This document shows, piece after piece, positions 24,611-35,825 of a stretch of 64,000 nucleotides of DNA (within the stretch, counting starts at the first letter, position 1; the number at the start of each line of letters is the position of its first letter). The notes below the pieces were generated by a model. That model made no database searches. It had not been told where the DNA came from and saw nothing but the letters and a program-made list of their open reading frames with translations. Source of the DNA: Nymphaea colorata (Eukaryota > Streptophyta > Magnoliopsida > Nymphaeales > Nymphaeaceae); contig NC_045144.1 in NCBI RefSeq assembly GCF_008831285.2, positions 8,529,886-8,593,885 of the forward strand, given 5' to 3'. A program made the translations under genes and the position numbers.

Positions 24611-25999
24611 TAACTGAGGTTTTAAGATATGATTATCTGTTCTCCAAATTAGTCAATATTAGTACTACAATTAGGAGATTAACCATCTTTATATTTCAAC
24701 TAAGCATGATGCATGTAAATATAGATCTAAGTAATTAAAGACTAAATAAAATTAAAAACTAGTTTCAAGAGAGAGGGGCACACTGCATCCCTTTAACGCC
24801 TAATCAACAAGGAAACTAAAGCTAAGTACGCTTATTTGACATTTTAAAAAAATGATTGTTCATTCCCTTAATCCAAGTTTAGTACCATGATTTAAGGGAT
24901 TAAACATTCTTAAATCTCAATTAAGAACGTTTAAGCAAACTAACATAAAAATAAGCACTAGGTCTAAGGAGGGGGAGAGAGCGGGACATACCAAAGTGCT
25001 TCGATGCTTAATTTACAAAGAACTTACATTCAAATTTAATCAACATGAAAATCAAACTAACCATAGAATGAAATAAAATAAAGAGTAGAAGGGAGGGGAA
25101 AAGGTTTTTAAAAAAGTCTTCCTTAGAGGTCAAAAAGGGATAGGGAGAGAGAAACTCAAAGGAAGAAGAAGAAAGTGAGAAGAGAGAGAGAGAGAAAAAG
25201 AAAGTGAAGGAGAGAAGCGAGGACTTGATGCTCAGATAGGAAAAGTTGAAAGGATTTATATTGGTGGATCTCTCCTTCCCAATTTTCAAAAATAATAAAA
25301 AGGTCATAATTATCTACAAGTATATAATTACCCCATCATGGGCATATATAATCATTAGGCCAAGTAAAATGGTCATTCATGAGCTAGAAATTTTTTGTGA
25401 AGGGGGAGAGGGGCGAATTATGATTTCAAAATTTCTATAGAAACTGAAATATTACTTTTTAAAATTTTTATATAAGATAAATAACATTTTTTAAATTGTA
25501 TATGTAAATTTTTAAGAAAAATGTTTTTGAAGAGGGGCTAGGGCCCTATCAGCCCCCTTGTTGGCTGCCATGCACAGGCCAAGGCCTGCATGGCCACGGA
25601 GGGATGCGCGTATGGCTGAACAAGAACGATGCTTGCCCGGGCAGGGCCAGTCATGTGCCTAGGCAACCTAAGCCACATGGCCCTAGCCTTGTGGGGTATG
25701 ATTTTTTTCAATTTCTTATTTTTTATTTGTTGAAAAACACTTGTATTTCTGGAAAAATAAAAGAAAATTAGGAGTATTTCAGTAAATTGAAGTTATTTTA
25801 AGCATTTTGAAGTAAAATTCAAAGGTGTTTTGAGGAATCATGTGGATTTTACAAATCAAAGGTATTTTGGGTATTTTTAAAGTCAAAATGAAGGCTATTT
25901 TGGGCATGTGCATGATGTATCGGGTTTTCTGCCTTTAGTAGTCAGAAAAAGAATTTCTGATCAGGATTATGCGTTTCTTTTTTGAATTTTGGACTTTGG
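24611..25999. other. Non-coding stretch
   Basis: There is a purine-rich patch (25080-25230) and a GC-rich patch with palindromic AGGGCC/GGCCCT words (25540-25690). The minus-strand open frame 25008-25307 is a translation of the purine-rich patch and is not a convincing gene. Confidence 0.5.
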
Positions 26000-26480
26000 A
26001 TTACGATGTGCTTATTTGGATGTAGAATGGATCAAAAAGTATTATTTGGATCTGAAATGGATCTCAAAGTAAGATTTAGATCTACATTGGTTCTTGAACT
26101 GAGGTTTGTATTCAAGGGCGATAGTTTGGATCTGGATGGATCTGAGTGTAATTGTTTGGATCTGAATAAATTTGATAGCTTTAATTTGGATCCAGAAGGA
26201 TCCATGGGTGACTTTGGATCAGAAGGGATCTGAAAGTTATAGTATGGATCCAAATGGATGGAACAGCGATAGTTTGGACCTAAATGGTTCCGAAAGTGGT
26301 ACTTGGATCTAAATGTTTTGAAAGTGATAGTTTGGATCCAGGTGGATCCAACAGTGATAGTTTGGATCCAGGTGGATCCAACAGTGATAGTTTGGATCTG
26401 AATGCATCTGAAAGTGATATTTTGATCTAAATTTCATAGCTTGGATTTGAAATGGATCCAAATTTTGATTTTTTGGATTT
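26000..26480. repeat. Minisatellite based on a 30-bp GTTTGGATC unit
   Basis: The word TTTGGATC recurs about every 30 bp across the block. Copies starting at 26323 and 26353 are an exact 30-bp pair (AGTGATAGTTTGGATCCAGG plus TGGATCCAAC), and a third start is at 26383; outer copies are more diverged. Open frames on both strands merely translate the repeat. Confidence 0.88.
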
Positions 26481-27876
26481 GGATTGGGCTTCAAGATACA
26501 GATTTGGTCTAAGTTCGGTCTGGTCCTAAGATCTAGACCAAAATTTGGATTGGGATCGGTATTTTGAGTTCGAGGCTTGAATCGAATGTATTATTTGGTT
26601 GTGTGGCAAAATAGTAGCACTTGGTTTGGGTTGTGAATAGAAATGAAAAATTAGTATTTTCACATCTCCCAAAGCTTTTCTCTTTCTATTTTAGATAAGG
26701 TAGTGTAGCTTTTGTCTATTTTCTAGTGTGTGTGGTGCCAGCCATCAGTTGTCCCAATGGATAGATCGATCTCAAGTTGGCTGACTTGCCGAGTTGGTAA
26801 GGGGATCGCTCAAGTCAGTGGGGATCGTTAGAAAACCTGACCACGAGTCCAGGTTAGTTTGGCTTCCCCTTGACTCGTCCTGACTAGTTCCATTTAGATT
26901 GTTTTAAAACTTAAGCAAGTCCAACCTACCAAACCCACGAGTTTACTAGTGGACCCGGTCCTCTACCGATTCAATTCTGAATAATGGGTTTGCCAACTAT
27001 GATCTAATCTTTTCCATCCTCAGGATTGCTACAGAAACACATGCCCAACTTGGATTTTACAGGTGTTGCTTTTCTGAGAGGCATAATCTGAATATCATAC
27101 ACAATTCATAAATTTAACCATACAGTTCGATGCAGAATATTTAAAAATTAAATAATTAGTAATTATTGAGGAGAAAGTTAATAAACTTAAGAGTGTGGGT
27201 TATTACGATTGTAGAAGTCAAAATTCAATATCTCTCTCTCTCTCTCTCTCATAGTCCATATCACTTGTTTCAAATGATCAAAGTTAAGCCACTTGACATG
27301 CATCACAATACATAATTTCAACATGTTAATGTGTTACTACATATCCTCAACTCAAATTAGTTAATTTCATAACCTTAATTTTTTTCATACACACTCAAAC
27401 ATAAAAGTTCATTGACAAACCGTATGTGTTTCTCATTAAGTTATTTTCAGCATGTGACAGTAGAAATCAAAGCAAACTACACGTGCTGGATGCGGTCTGC
27501 TTTTGGTCCATAATGGCCCACGATATATGTCTATATCCTTACTCTTTAATGAATATCTAACAAGCAGGGTTTGGGTAATCACCAGAATGTAGTATGGGAG
27601 TTCTATGCTGTCATGTTCTTTGCTTGGATAGTTAAAAATTGAAAATCTATCATTATAAAACAACTATAAGGTTGCAATTTAAATGTCTCACTAAAATCCA
27701 AACATGCACGGCCATTTAGAGCATGCTAAAATCCAAACTAATACTCTTGTTTTAGATCTTGAGTTTAATTTCTTTAAAAATTTGGGTTCGTGGATGATAA
27801 AAATTACTTCCAAATACCAATATAAAAATATGTATTTTTTATGAGTTTGTGTGTGCAATTGCCTACACAGTTCCAA
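26481..27876. other. Non-coding stretch
   Basis: No gene is recognised. It holds a CT microsatellite at about 27232-27250. Confidence 0.5.
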
Positions 27877-28060
27877 TATGTATCTTTTTAGTATTATAAC
27901 TCTTGTCCGTTTTCATTAACCTTCCGGTCTAACATTGAGAGCTCATGACAAGACTTGATTGATTACTTTATGTATCTTTTTAGTATTATAAGTCTTGTCC
28001 GTTTTCATAAACCTTCCGGTCTAACATTGAGAGCTCATGACAAGACTTGATTGATTACTT
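27877..28060. repeat. Tandem duplication, 92-bp unit
   Basis: Two units (27877-27968 and 27969-28060) differ at only about two positions (for example ATAACTC versus ATAAGTC). The near identity implies a recent duplication. Confidence 0.93.
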
Positions 28061-28712
28061 CCCCATGGATGAGATGATTTTGGGTAAGCCGTATAATCAT
28101 ATGAAATTCGATCCCAAGACAAATTGGGTAAGACTGTTTGATAGCAACGACAAAATATGCATTTAGAAATGGTTGAGATATCAACTTTAGTTTTAATACG
28201 ATTTTTTTTAACCACAACATCTGACATAGAGCAGACTTAAGAAGAAGAAGGGGGAGAGAGAGAGAGGGAGGGAGAAGTCAAGTGAGAGGGTGAGGTATTC
28301 TATATCTACTCCGTGAAATGTTCAATACATGCAACACGGTACAAAATTGACAACATGGTACAGGAAGGTTTCTTGGCATAAATGGTAAAAGAACACTAGT
28401 TGGATGATCGTCAGTCCAAGAGCTGTGAATCCATCGTCCCATCTTGGAGTTCATGTGTTCAGCTGCTACCATGATAAGACCATTGCAGCGCTTGAGAGGC
28501 AAATGTGGCAGGAGGCAGGGGTGAAGCAAGGTAAGAAGGCTGAACTATAGTTTCAAAATTTTAGCAAGGGTCATAACATAGTTTTTCTTTAATTTTTATA
28601 TATCAATAAATGAAAATTTTTACTTCAAGTAATTTTTTTCTTTTTGAAAATTTTGAGGAGGGCCAAGGCCCCGGCTCTGCTCCTGGCAGCTGGTCCGGAT
28701 GAAATCGCTTGC
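28061..28712. other. Non-coding stretch downstream of the PPR fragment
   Basis: The minus-strand open frame at 28278-28529 (83 codons) has no motif I recognise. It could be trailing sequence of the PPR fragment. A GGCC-rich patch lies at 28655-28695. Confidence 0.45.
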
Positions 28713-29393
28713 CTACAGCAAGTTAACCAAGAACGAATCTATCAGGTCCATGAGTCTGGAGTTGGACGGAGGCGAGGAGCACTCAAGGCACCAACAAAAG
28801 TTCAACTGATTGATCAATGAATTCCATAGTTCAACTGATTTTAGCTGTATCCATCTGACAACCTTGAAACAATCAGCTAATCTCTTGCAACCAACATGCA
28901 TATCAATCAAGCCAGGGCACAGAATTTCGGAATCTAAACCTTTTCTGACGATGAAACCATGAACCGATTTCCCTTCACGTAAGCTTCCTACCTGAGAAGA
29001 TGATTGGAGAACAGCCACCGTGGTCACAGAATGTGGACTTAGTAAAAGCTTTTGTTGCATTTGGACGAAAAGCTCGAGAGCATCACGAGGACATAAGCAA
29101 TGATTGAAAAACGAGATCATCATCGTCCACGCATAAACTTCTTTCGTTGACATCTTATCGAACAACTTACGAGTGCAATCTAAATCACTGCATTTTCCAT
29201 ACATATCAAGAAGAGAGTTCTCCAAAGGCCCAGTGATCACAATTGCTCTTCGAACTATATACCCATGAACAGACCTTCCCTGCTTCAAACAACCAAGCCA
29301 GCACAAGCTTGGGCTATAGATACCAACCATTGTCACAGACTCAACGTCGACAGCTGCCGCATTCATCTGAACAAAGACTTCCCAGTTCGACAA
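28713..29393 (-). pseudogene. PPR protein gene fragment
   Basis: PPR proteins bind organellar RNA through tandem helical repeats of about 35 residues. This 226-codon open frame holds recognisable PLS-class units: LKQGRSVHGYIVRR, ENSLLDMYGKCSDLDCTRKLFDKM (about residues 58-82), VYAWTMMISFFNHC, DALELFVQMQQ, TTVAVLQSSSQVGSLREGKSVHGFIVRKG and a decayed LIDMHVGCKRL unit. The N-terminal side lacks its earlier repeats. The C-terminus dissolves into unrelated residues (WCLECSSPPSNSR) with no E or DYW domain. Typical members have 450-800 residues, so this is a remnant. The open frames at 29243-29748 may be its former upstream part, but I see no PPR motif there. Confidence 0.82.
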
Positions 29394-30599
29394 CTCGATC
29401 GAGGATAAAGGGAAGCATTGGAGAGAGCTTGGGATTCACTCAAGACAGAGGTGGTTTGAACTTGGTCGGGAGAGAGACGATAAAACTCAGGTGTACAGCT
29501 CGGAAATGGTGTCCCTCTGAGATAAGCGAGGACGAGAAGGTGATCGTGAAGTTGACGAAGAGTTTTGTTGGTGGTGCAGAGTCAGTCATAGAGCATTTGT
29601 TGGCTCGCAAGTCCTCGAGTGTTTCTGATTGAGGAATCAGGAAGGCCGCCTCCACCTTGTGTCTCGCGTCAGCCTTGAGCTGAAGGGAAGCCGCCTCTCT
29701 TAAGGAAAATGGTAAGAGCGGCAAATCTGTTGGAGAAGATAATGACAAATTGACAATCGAAAACGGGTGAGAGCTGGTAGATTATGATCAGTTCAAAAAG
29801 GGAGAAAGATTAAGATAAGGAAACGCGACAAAGGCAAGAAAGATATTGCATTTGCATAAAACGTGGACTTTTTCTTGTTCTCTTTCATTTTCTTTAGCCT
29901 CGACTCTGTTCTTATTATAAAAAATAACAAAATTTTCATTTGCCACGTCTCTATTGCTGTGTTGCCTCTAAATCCTTCTCTCCCCTCTCCCTCCCGATCA
30001 TCGACGTACGCTCACCAGAGTCACCACCAGTACCACCAAGACATCCAAAACATTGTCAAAGATATAAGGAAATTTTTAAACATGTTCCAAACCCAAATTT
30101 TAGATTAACTCCCAAATCCAATTTTAAATCAAAATTTTTAGATATATAAATTTACATAATAAGTTCAAAAAATTCAACTCCTACTTAAACTTAACCATGA
30201 AATCCACAAGCTTAGTTATTCAAAAAATTGTCAATGATAAGAAACATCAATTTCAAATGTTTTTTTTTATATACGTGGTACTAGTAAAACCTATACTAGT
30301 AAAACCTATTGAAGTACATAAATACAATACAAATCCCTCATCCTTTTGCATCCTGGCTTGGGGCCAACATTGACGGAGTTGAAAATTGTATTCTAACATT
30401 TAATCTACTATGTACTATTATTTTAAAGAAATGAAAATATTAATGAAATTAATAAAGGGTTGATAATAACAATCATCATGAGTACAATAGATAAGATTAA
30501 ATAACAATAAAAAAAAGAAGTTTTCGCAAAATTTTGGAGCATACTTTCATCATATTTGCACCACATCAAGGATAACAGACACTATGATTAAACCAACCT
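29394..30599. other. Stretch without a recognised gene
   Basis: Overlapping open frames of 129 codons (plus, 29243-29632) and 102 codons (minus, 29440-29748) exist, but neither carries a known motif; the minus one could be a former leader exon of the PPR fragment. The remainder is AT-rich. Confidence 0.45.
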
Positions 30600-32000
30600 G
30601 CATTGTGTAAAAAATAAAATAGACTTAAAGTAAACATATTGGACACACGTAGACATACAAAAATAATATACCTCAAGCTTAGCCATCAGCTTCAATGTAC
30701 ATAGATGAAATTGGTGCAACCTCTTCAGGCAAAGGTGTAGCAAATCAGAATTATCTAATAGAACATGTAAATAAGCATTAAAAAAATTATGTTTAATAAT
30801 TTCAAAATATAAATATAGTTTATTACCTTCAGTTTCATAACACAACCAATCTTGTATGCATATCAAAGCTTCCATTGTCTTTATACCAAATTGATTTTGA
30901 TGCAATGGTTGATACAAGAATAGCTAAAATATCACATCTTATTTTAAATAATAGAGGGTATTTAGGTGCATTGACTTTCCACCATGTTAAAATATCAATT
31001 GGATTATACTTTAGATAAATAGGTTCTTCCAAATATAACTCTAAATTACATTTTGTGTGTTGACCTTGTAAAGATTCTTCAAGAAAATCACCTAATGCAT
31101 TGGTTTTGGACTTCTTATGAGAAGAAAACTCGACTGATGGAGTGAAATCATACACATCATTATTCATTACCAACATTAACAATATAACTAGTAGAAAGCG
31201 TCTTTGATGCATAAACAATCTTCTACTCATCATAAAAATCGCAAATATAATTTTTAATTACAGAAATATAATCATATGCTTCATTGTTGTAAAATTGTTT
31301 ATAATAAAATTCAATTATCTTTATCCTATAACGAGGATTAAAAACCACTACAACTACTAAAATTAAGTTGCACATATCCCAATGTTTGTCGACCTTTTCT
31401 TTCAACCTCTTTGCAATGCTTGAAAAACAAACATATGAAGTTGAGCACTTTCTATCAATTTTCATTTTTATTTCACAAAACTTAATAAAAAAGAAGTTAG
31501 AAGTTAGATTCTTTACTATAGAAATGTCATTTGTAGCATCATAAAATATTTTTAAGCTGCTATGAATAATAATAGTCTTCCTTCATTCATCTTTATTTGG
31601 TGCCAAATAATAATGATTATTAAGCTCTTGAAAACTACTAAACACATCTTTACATTTCAATCATACATCAAGCATAAGAAATGTTGAATTCCATTTAGTT
31701 GAGACATCAAGCAGAAGAAATGTTGAATTCCATTTAGTTGAGACATCAAGACATGACTTTTTTTTTCATAAGCAACTTTCACATGATCTATTACTCGGTC
31801 AAAAATTTAACAACGAGCTAGAGATGCATTAATATACTTAATACTCTCTCTGATCTTGTCAATAACGTCATTTATTTCTTTCATGTCATCTTGTACACCT
31901 AAGTTAAGAATATGAGCAGCACATCTAGCTAACTTGAAAAAAACCTCCCATTATAATAAGTGCGTCTTTTTGAAGAAGCCAGTTCATTAATTTCATAACT
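30600..32000 (-). pseudogene. hAT-2 family transposase remnant (C-terminal half)
   Basis: Read on the minus strand, this matches the hAT-2 transposase at 51133-53230 from about its middle to its end: KLMNWLLQKDAL-type sequence at about 31960-31990, RCAAHILNL near 31905-31930, DKIRESIKYI near 31840-31870, WDMCNLILVVVVVFNPRYRIKI (about 31330-31390) and KNYICDFYDE (about 31223-31260). It then continues with FLEESLQGQHTKCNLELYLEEP, NPIDILTWWKVNAPKYP (about 30960-31020) and the last-exon region near 30670-30760. The N-terminal half and the BED finger are missing. Several frameshifts and a 37-bp tandem duplication (about 31672-31742) break it. No terminal repeats were found around it. Confidence 0.88.
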
Positions 32001-32397
32001 ATTAAAAAGGGGAAAAAAAAGTGGGCAGGTCAGCCGAATGTAGTGATGACTATGATGGTGCTACTGTCTTTAATATCTTGCATCATTGCCCTTTTTGTTG
32101 CAAAATGAAGCCAGCCGATTGGTTGGGAATTGGGATACACCATGATGGGCACCTGGGTCAAATTTGCAATGGGTCATTATGTTTATCATTCTATTTCTAC
32201 ATTGCTTGAACATGATTTGCCTCAAATCTTGTAGCATCTCCACTGTCGTAATCTTTAAATTGTAGTGTATCCTAATTTTTCTTGCTTATGAATTATGATA
32301 GTAACATGTTTTTGATATTTTGCAAAATGACTTGGCTTTTTTTGTTGTACACTGCAGCATGCATATCTTATAAGAGTCACTTGAGACAGAATATTGC

Positions 32398-32441
32398 ACA
32401 CACACACGCACACACACACGCACACACACACACACATATAC

Positions 32442-32480
<39 letters not shown>
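32398..32480. repeat. Microsatellite (AC)n then (TA)n
   Basis: An imperfect AC tract interrupted by CG is followed by a run of about 20 TA dinucleotides. Confidence 0.92.
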
Positions 32481-32483
<3 letters not shown>

Positions 32484-34495
32484 TTTACAATGCCCTAATG
32501 GCTGTTGCTGGTATCATGTGCCTTCCTCAATCTTTTCCAAACAAAAGAAGAAAAAAAGGAAAGAACTTGAAGATTCTACACAAATGTCAAAAATATAAAG
32601 ATATCTATAGAAAATAAAGTCATCATAAGAAATTTTTAACATTTCATTACATGAAAAATATCAGAAATTATCAATGTAGGAACACTTCAAAAATATTGTG
32701 ACCTTCTCAAGACTACTCAATGTTGAAAATACAACAGCAGAGTTGCTAATGTTCAGAATATGGGGATTTCCTATTTGTTACCAGTTTTTCATGTCCCAGT
32801 CATTTAATTTTTCTTTTAAGCTATGAATAACTTGTTTATCCTACGATACAAGAACTTGAAAAATACAAGACGAGATGTTGTGACTCGAAAAACAAGCTAG
32901 CTTTTGATACCCTTTTGTCAATTATCTTTTCTAGTTCTTATTTTGTCTATGAAATACAGAATTAGCAAATATATATTCACAGAAGTTGTTAAACAAGCAT
33001 ATTAATGCCATTTTAGACTAGAATTGCTTCAGATACAATTAAATGACCTTTTTGAAATGCATCATTGAAAAAATTATGCTTTTCTGCATATATTCCACAC
33101 ATGAAAAGCAAAAGCATTGTCTGTTCAAGTAATAAAGGCCCCTTGTGCAGTTATTTTCTTCTTATAGCAGCCTATTTTTGGACCTTTTCTTTTCCAGAGT
33201 GAAAGTATTATTCATATTTTAATCATATTATTAAGCCTTTTTTTCAAAATCACTCATTTGTTATTTATGTATTAATCGTATAACATGAACGCAAAATTTC
33301 AATCAGAACCTTGGCAGTAGCACTATTTTCTCAACATTTATAAAAATATAGTCTTGACATCAATAAAACATGACACATGAGTAGAGAAAAAACTTTTCTT
33401 TGTGTAACTATGAGTGCTTGAAAGGGTTCTTCAATCTTTCTACAAGTCTACATGTTGCATGTTCTTTGAAATAGCAGAATGGCAAAAACTACTTCTTACG
33501 TCTAAGTCTGCAACTCTAGACAACAAAACTGCTGGACTGTTGGTATAGAGAGGAGGATGATGACAAGAGGGCGAGTGTGTGTGTGAGAGAGAGAGAGACG
33601 GGTGACCAATGAGTAAAATTTTCAAAAGGTTATGATGGTATAGAAAAACCCTAACCTATAGTTTTGGAAAGGGTGGAAAAGAAAAGAAGGCAAAAAGTTG
33701 AAAAGTCGTATACATTTTGCGAGATTCAATAAATTTTAATTTATTATTTCTTACATACCACCCACCCCCTCGCCCAAGACTAAAAGGTTATCACCCTCCA
33801 CAACTTTATTTTTTACGGCCAAGGTTCCAACATTAAATGTTGACCTTTTCTTCAAAATTAAGAAATAAACATTTTTTTTTTCAATGAATAGCTCATTTCA
33901 TATTTATATGTTAATCTTGCAGTTCCCATTGTAGTTGCTCAACTAGAATTGCAATGTCAACAGATGTCATTGTTGAAATCTAAAACAAATCCGGCCAATT
34001 TCTTAATTAGATATTCTATTTCGTTCATGGCTAACTTCTTTGAAATAGTTCCGTCATATATCCAATCCAAATACATCCTTAAACTACAAGATCAAGAGTT
34101 TGTCTGATTGGCCAACAGCCAAGCGAATACAAGATCATCTCAAAGGCGTGCAGTCCAAATTCTATCCAATGCCAAACACAAGTTACAAGTCATAATAAAA
34201 ATCTTCTCATCACCTAAATATGTTTTTTAAAATGCTTGGGTCGGATATTTGGATTTTGAATGTAGGAAATTTGGAAATTTTGGACTCTAGATTGTTTGGT
34301 CCAGTGGTTGGTTCAATTCTCATCGTTATTGAGTACCTACCTTAGACCCGATAAAGCATTAAACATTATATTGTCGTTTACATTTACAATGTTCACACTC
34401 ATACCTACTTCCATTGAAAGTGAACTTGGATTTATACTTGGGACTTGGCTGGGACATTAAGGTTGGTTCTAGAATTGAACATGGCTTTCCTACTC

Positions 34496-34582
34496 GGGAT
34501 TGGATTAGAGCTCAAACTGAATTGAACCAATGAAGTGATCGAGATTGGATTAGAACTCAAACTGAATTGAACCAATGAAGTG
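34496..34582. repeat. Tandem duplication, about 43-bp unit
   Basis: The unit GATTGGATTAGAACTCAAAC plus TGAATTGAACCAATGAAGTG occurs twice in a row with one G/A difference in the GAGCTC/GAACTC word. Confidence 0.88.
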
Positions 34583-35534
34583 AAATCGAACAAAGTTTCG
34601 GTTCATAACATTTGAATGGTTGAATACCATGGACTCACAACCCAGATTCATTTAAGGAATACCAATGTAGATCAAATAATAAATAGCAGATCAGATTTGG
34701 GTCTGCATCCATTTGGTATAGAGTCCAATAAATATATTGGATTATCACATGTAGTCATGTCGATCCATGTTTGTTTTGATCCAATTTTCTAGTTAATTCA
34801 ATAAATAATTTTTTATTATTTTCAAAAAAATCATATTAGATGTATATATTCAATGTTAGTTTAAAAATACTTCAATAGAAAAAATTGATTAATTGATTGC
34901 ATTACTTTATCTTTTATAGTTTATTTGATCAAATAATTGAATCAATTATTAAAGTATGCATGTCTGGTTTAATATAAAATTTTGTTTGGATAACAAACAA
35001 ACAACTTATCTCAAGTATGCATTTTGAGTCTAGTTTACAAAAAGTACACGTTAAAGAAATTTAGAGTCTCAAATAGCAATCACGAATGACTATTTTTATA
35101 CAACCAAGTTTGACTTCTTAATATAATTATGCTATATTAAGTTTGTTTTGAAAATACTAGCCGTTTATTTTCATTAATCTTTTTTCTATTATATTCATAT
35201 GATATTATTTCTTCATTTTAAATAATTTAAAATTTACTTAACAATTATCTGAATTTTTATGGTTTGATGTACCTAGAATAAGATTCAAATTTATTATGGT
35301 TTAGGGTCCATGAGAAAGAGAATATGGTCATGTTAACCTCCATTTTCCAGCTATTGGGTGATTAAAAAAAAAAAAGACGTGGGTCAAAGAGGGTGTTTTA
35401 TAAAAGAATAATGAATCTTTAAAAGCTTAACTCTTTGTATGAATTCTATGTTAATTCATTGTCAAGAATTTAATTTGGTTCCCTTGGCTACTGCTTCAGC
35501 ATTTCAAAAGACAATAAGTTCAAGCGGCTTCAGA

Positions 35535-35825
35535 TTTATAGTTTGGATTCGGATGCCAACGGATTAAGATGGGTGAATTCAGATTCGGATGGGCGACTTC
35601 GCATTCGGATATTCTCTCATGTTTCTAGATTTGGAGATCCAAATTCGGATTTGAATATCATGTTAAGAAATTTGTTATCCCAACAGATATTATTTAAAAC
35701 CGAATTTGGACCTGAATTCCATCGGATTTCATTTCTTAAATCTATATCTAATCTGTTTATTATATCTATTTTTTTAAAACATTTCGAGTGAATAGTAGAT
35801 TTGAATCCAATCTATTGACATCCCT
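35535..35825. mobile_element. Remnant of a hAT-2-like MITE
   Basis: The right edge, reverse-complemented, reads AGGGATGTCAATAGATTGG, like the hAT-2 terminus. The interior is rich in GATTCGGAT and GATCCAAATTCGGAT words. No matching left terminus is seen, so it is truncated. Confidence 0.5.

Noticed and set aside
25008-25307. 99-codon minus-strand open frame rich in Ser, Phe and Leu
   Set aside because: It is the translation of a purine-rich patch and no signal or domain is recognisable beyond composition.
29243-29632. 129-codon plus-strand open frame opposite the PPR fragment
   Set aside because: Its first part is antisense to PPR repeats, so the frame is probably a shadow; the rest has no domain.
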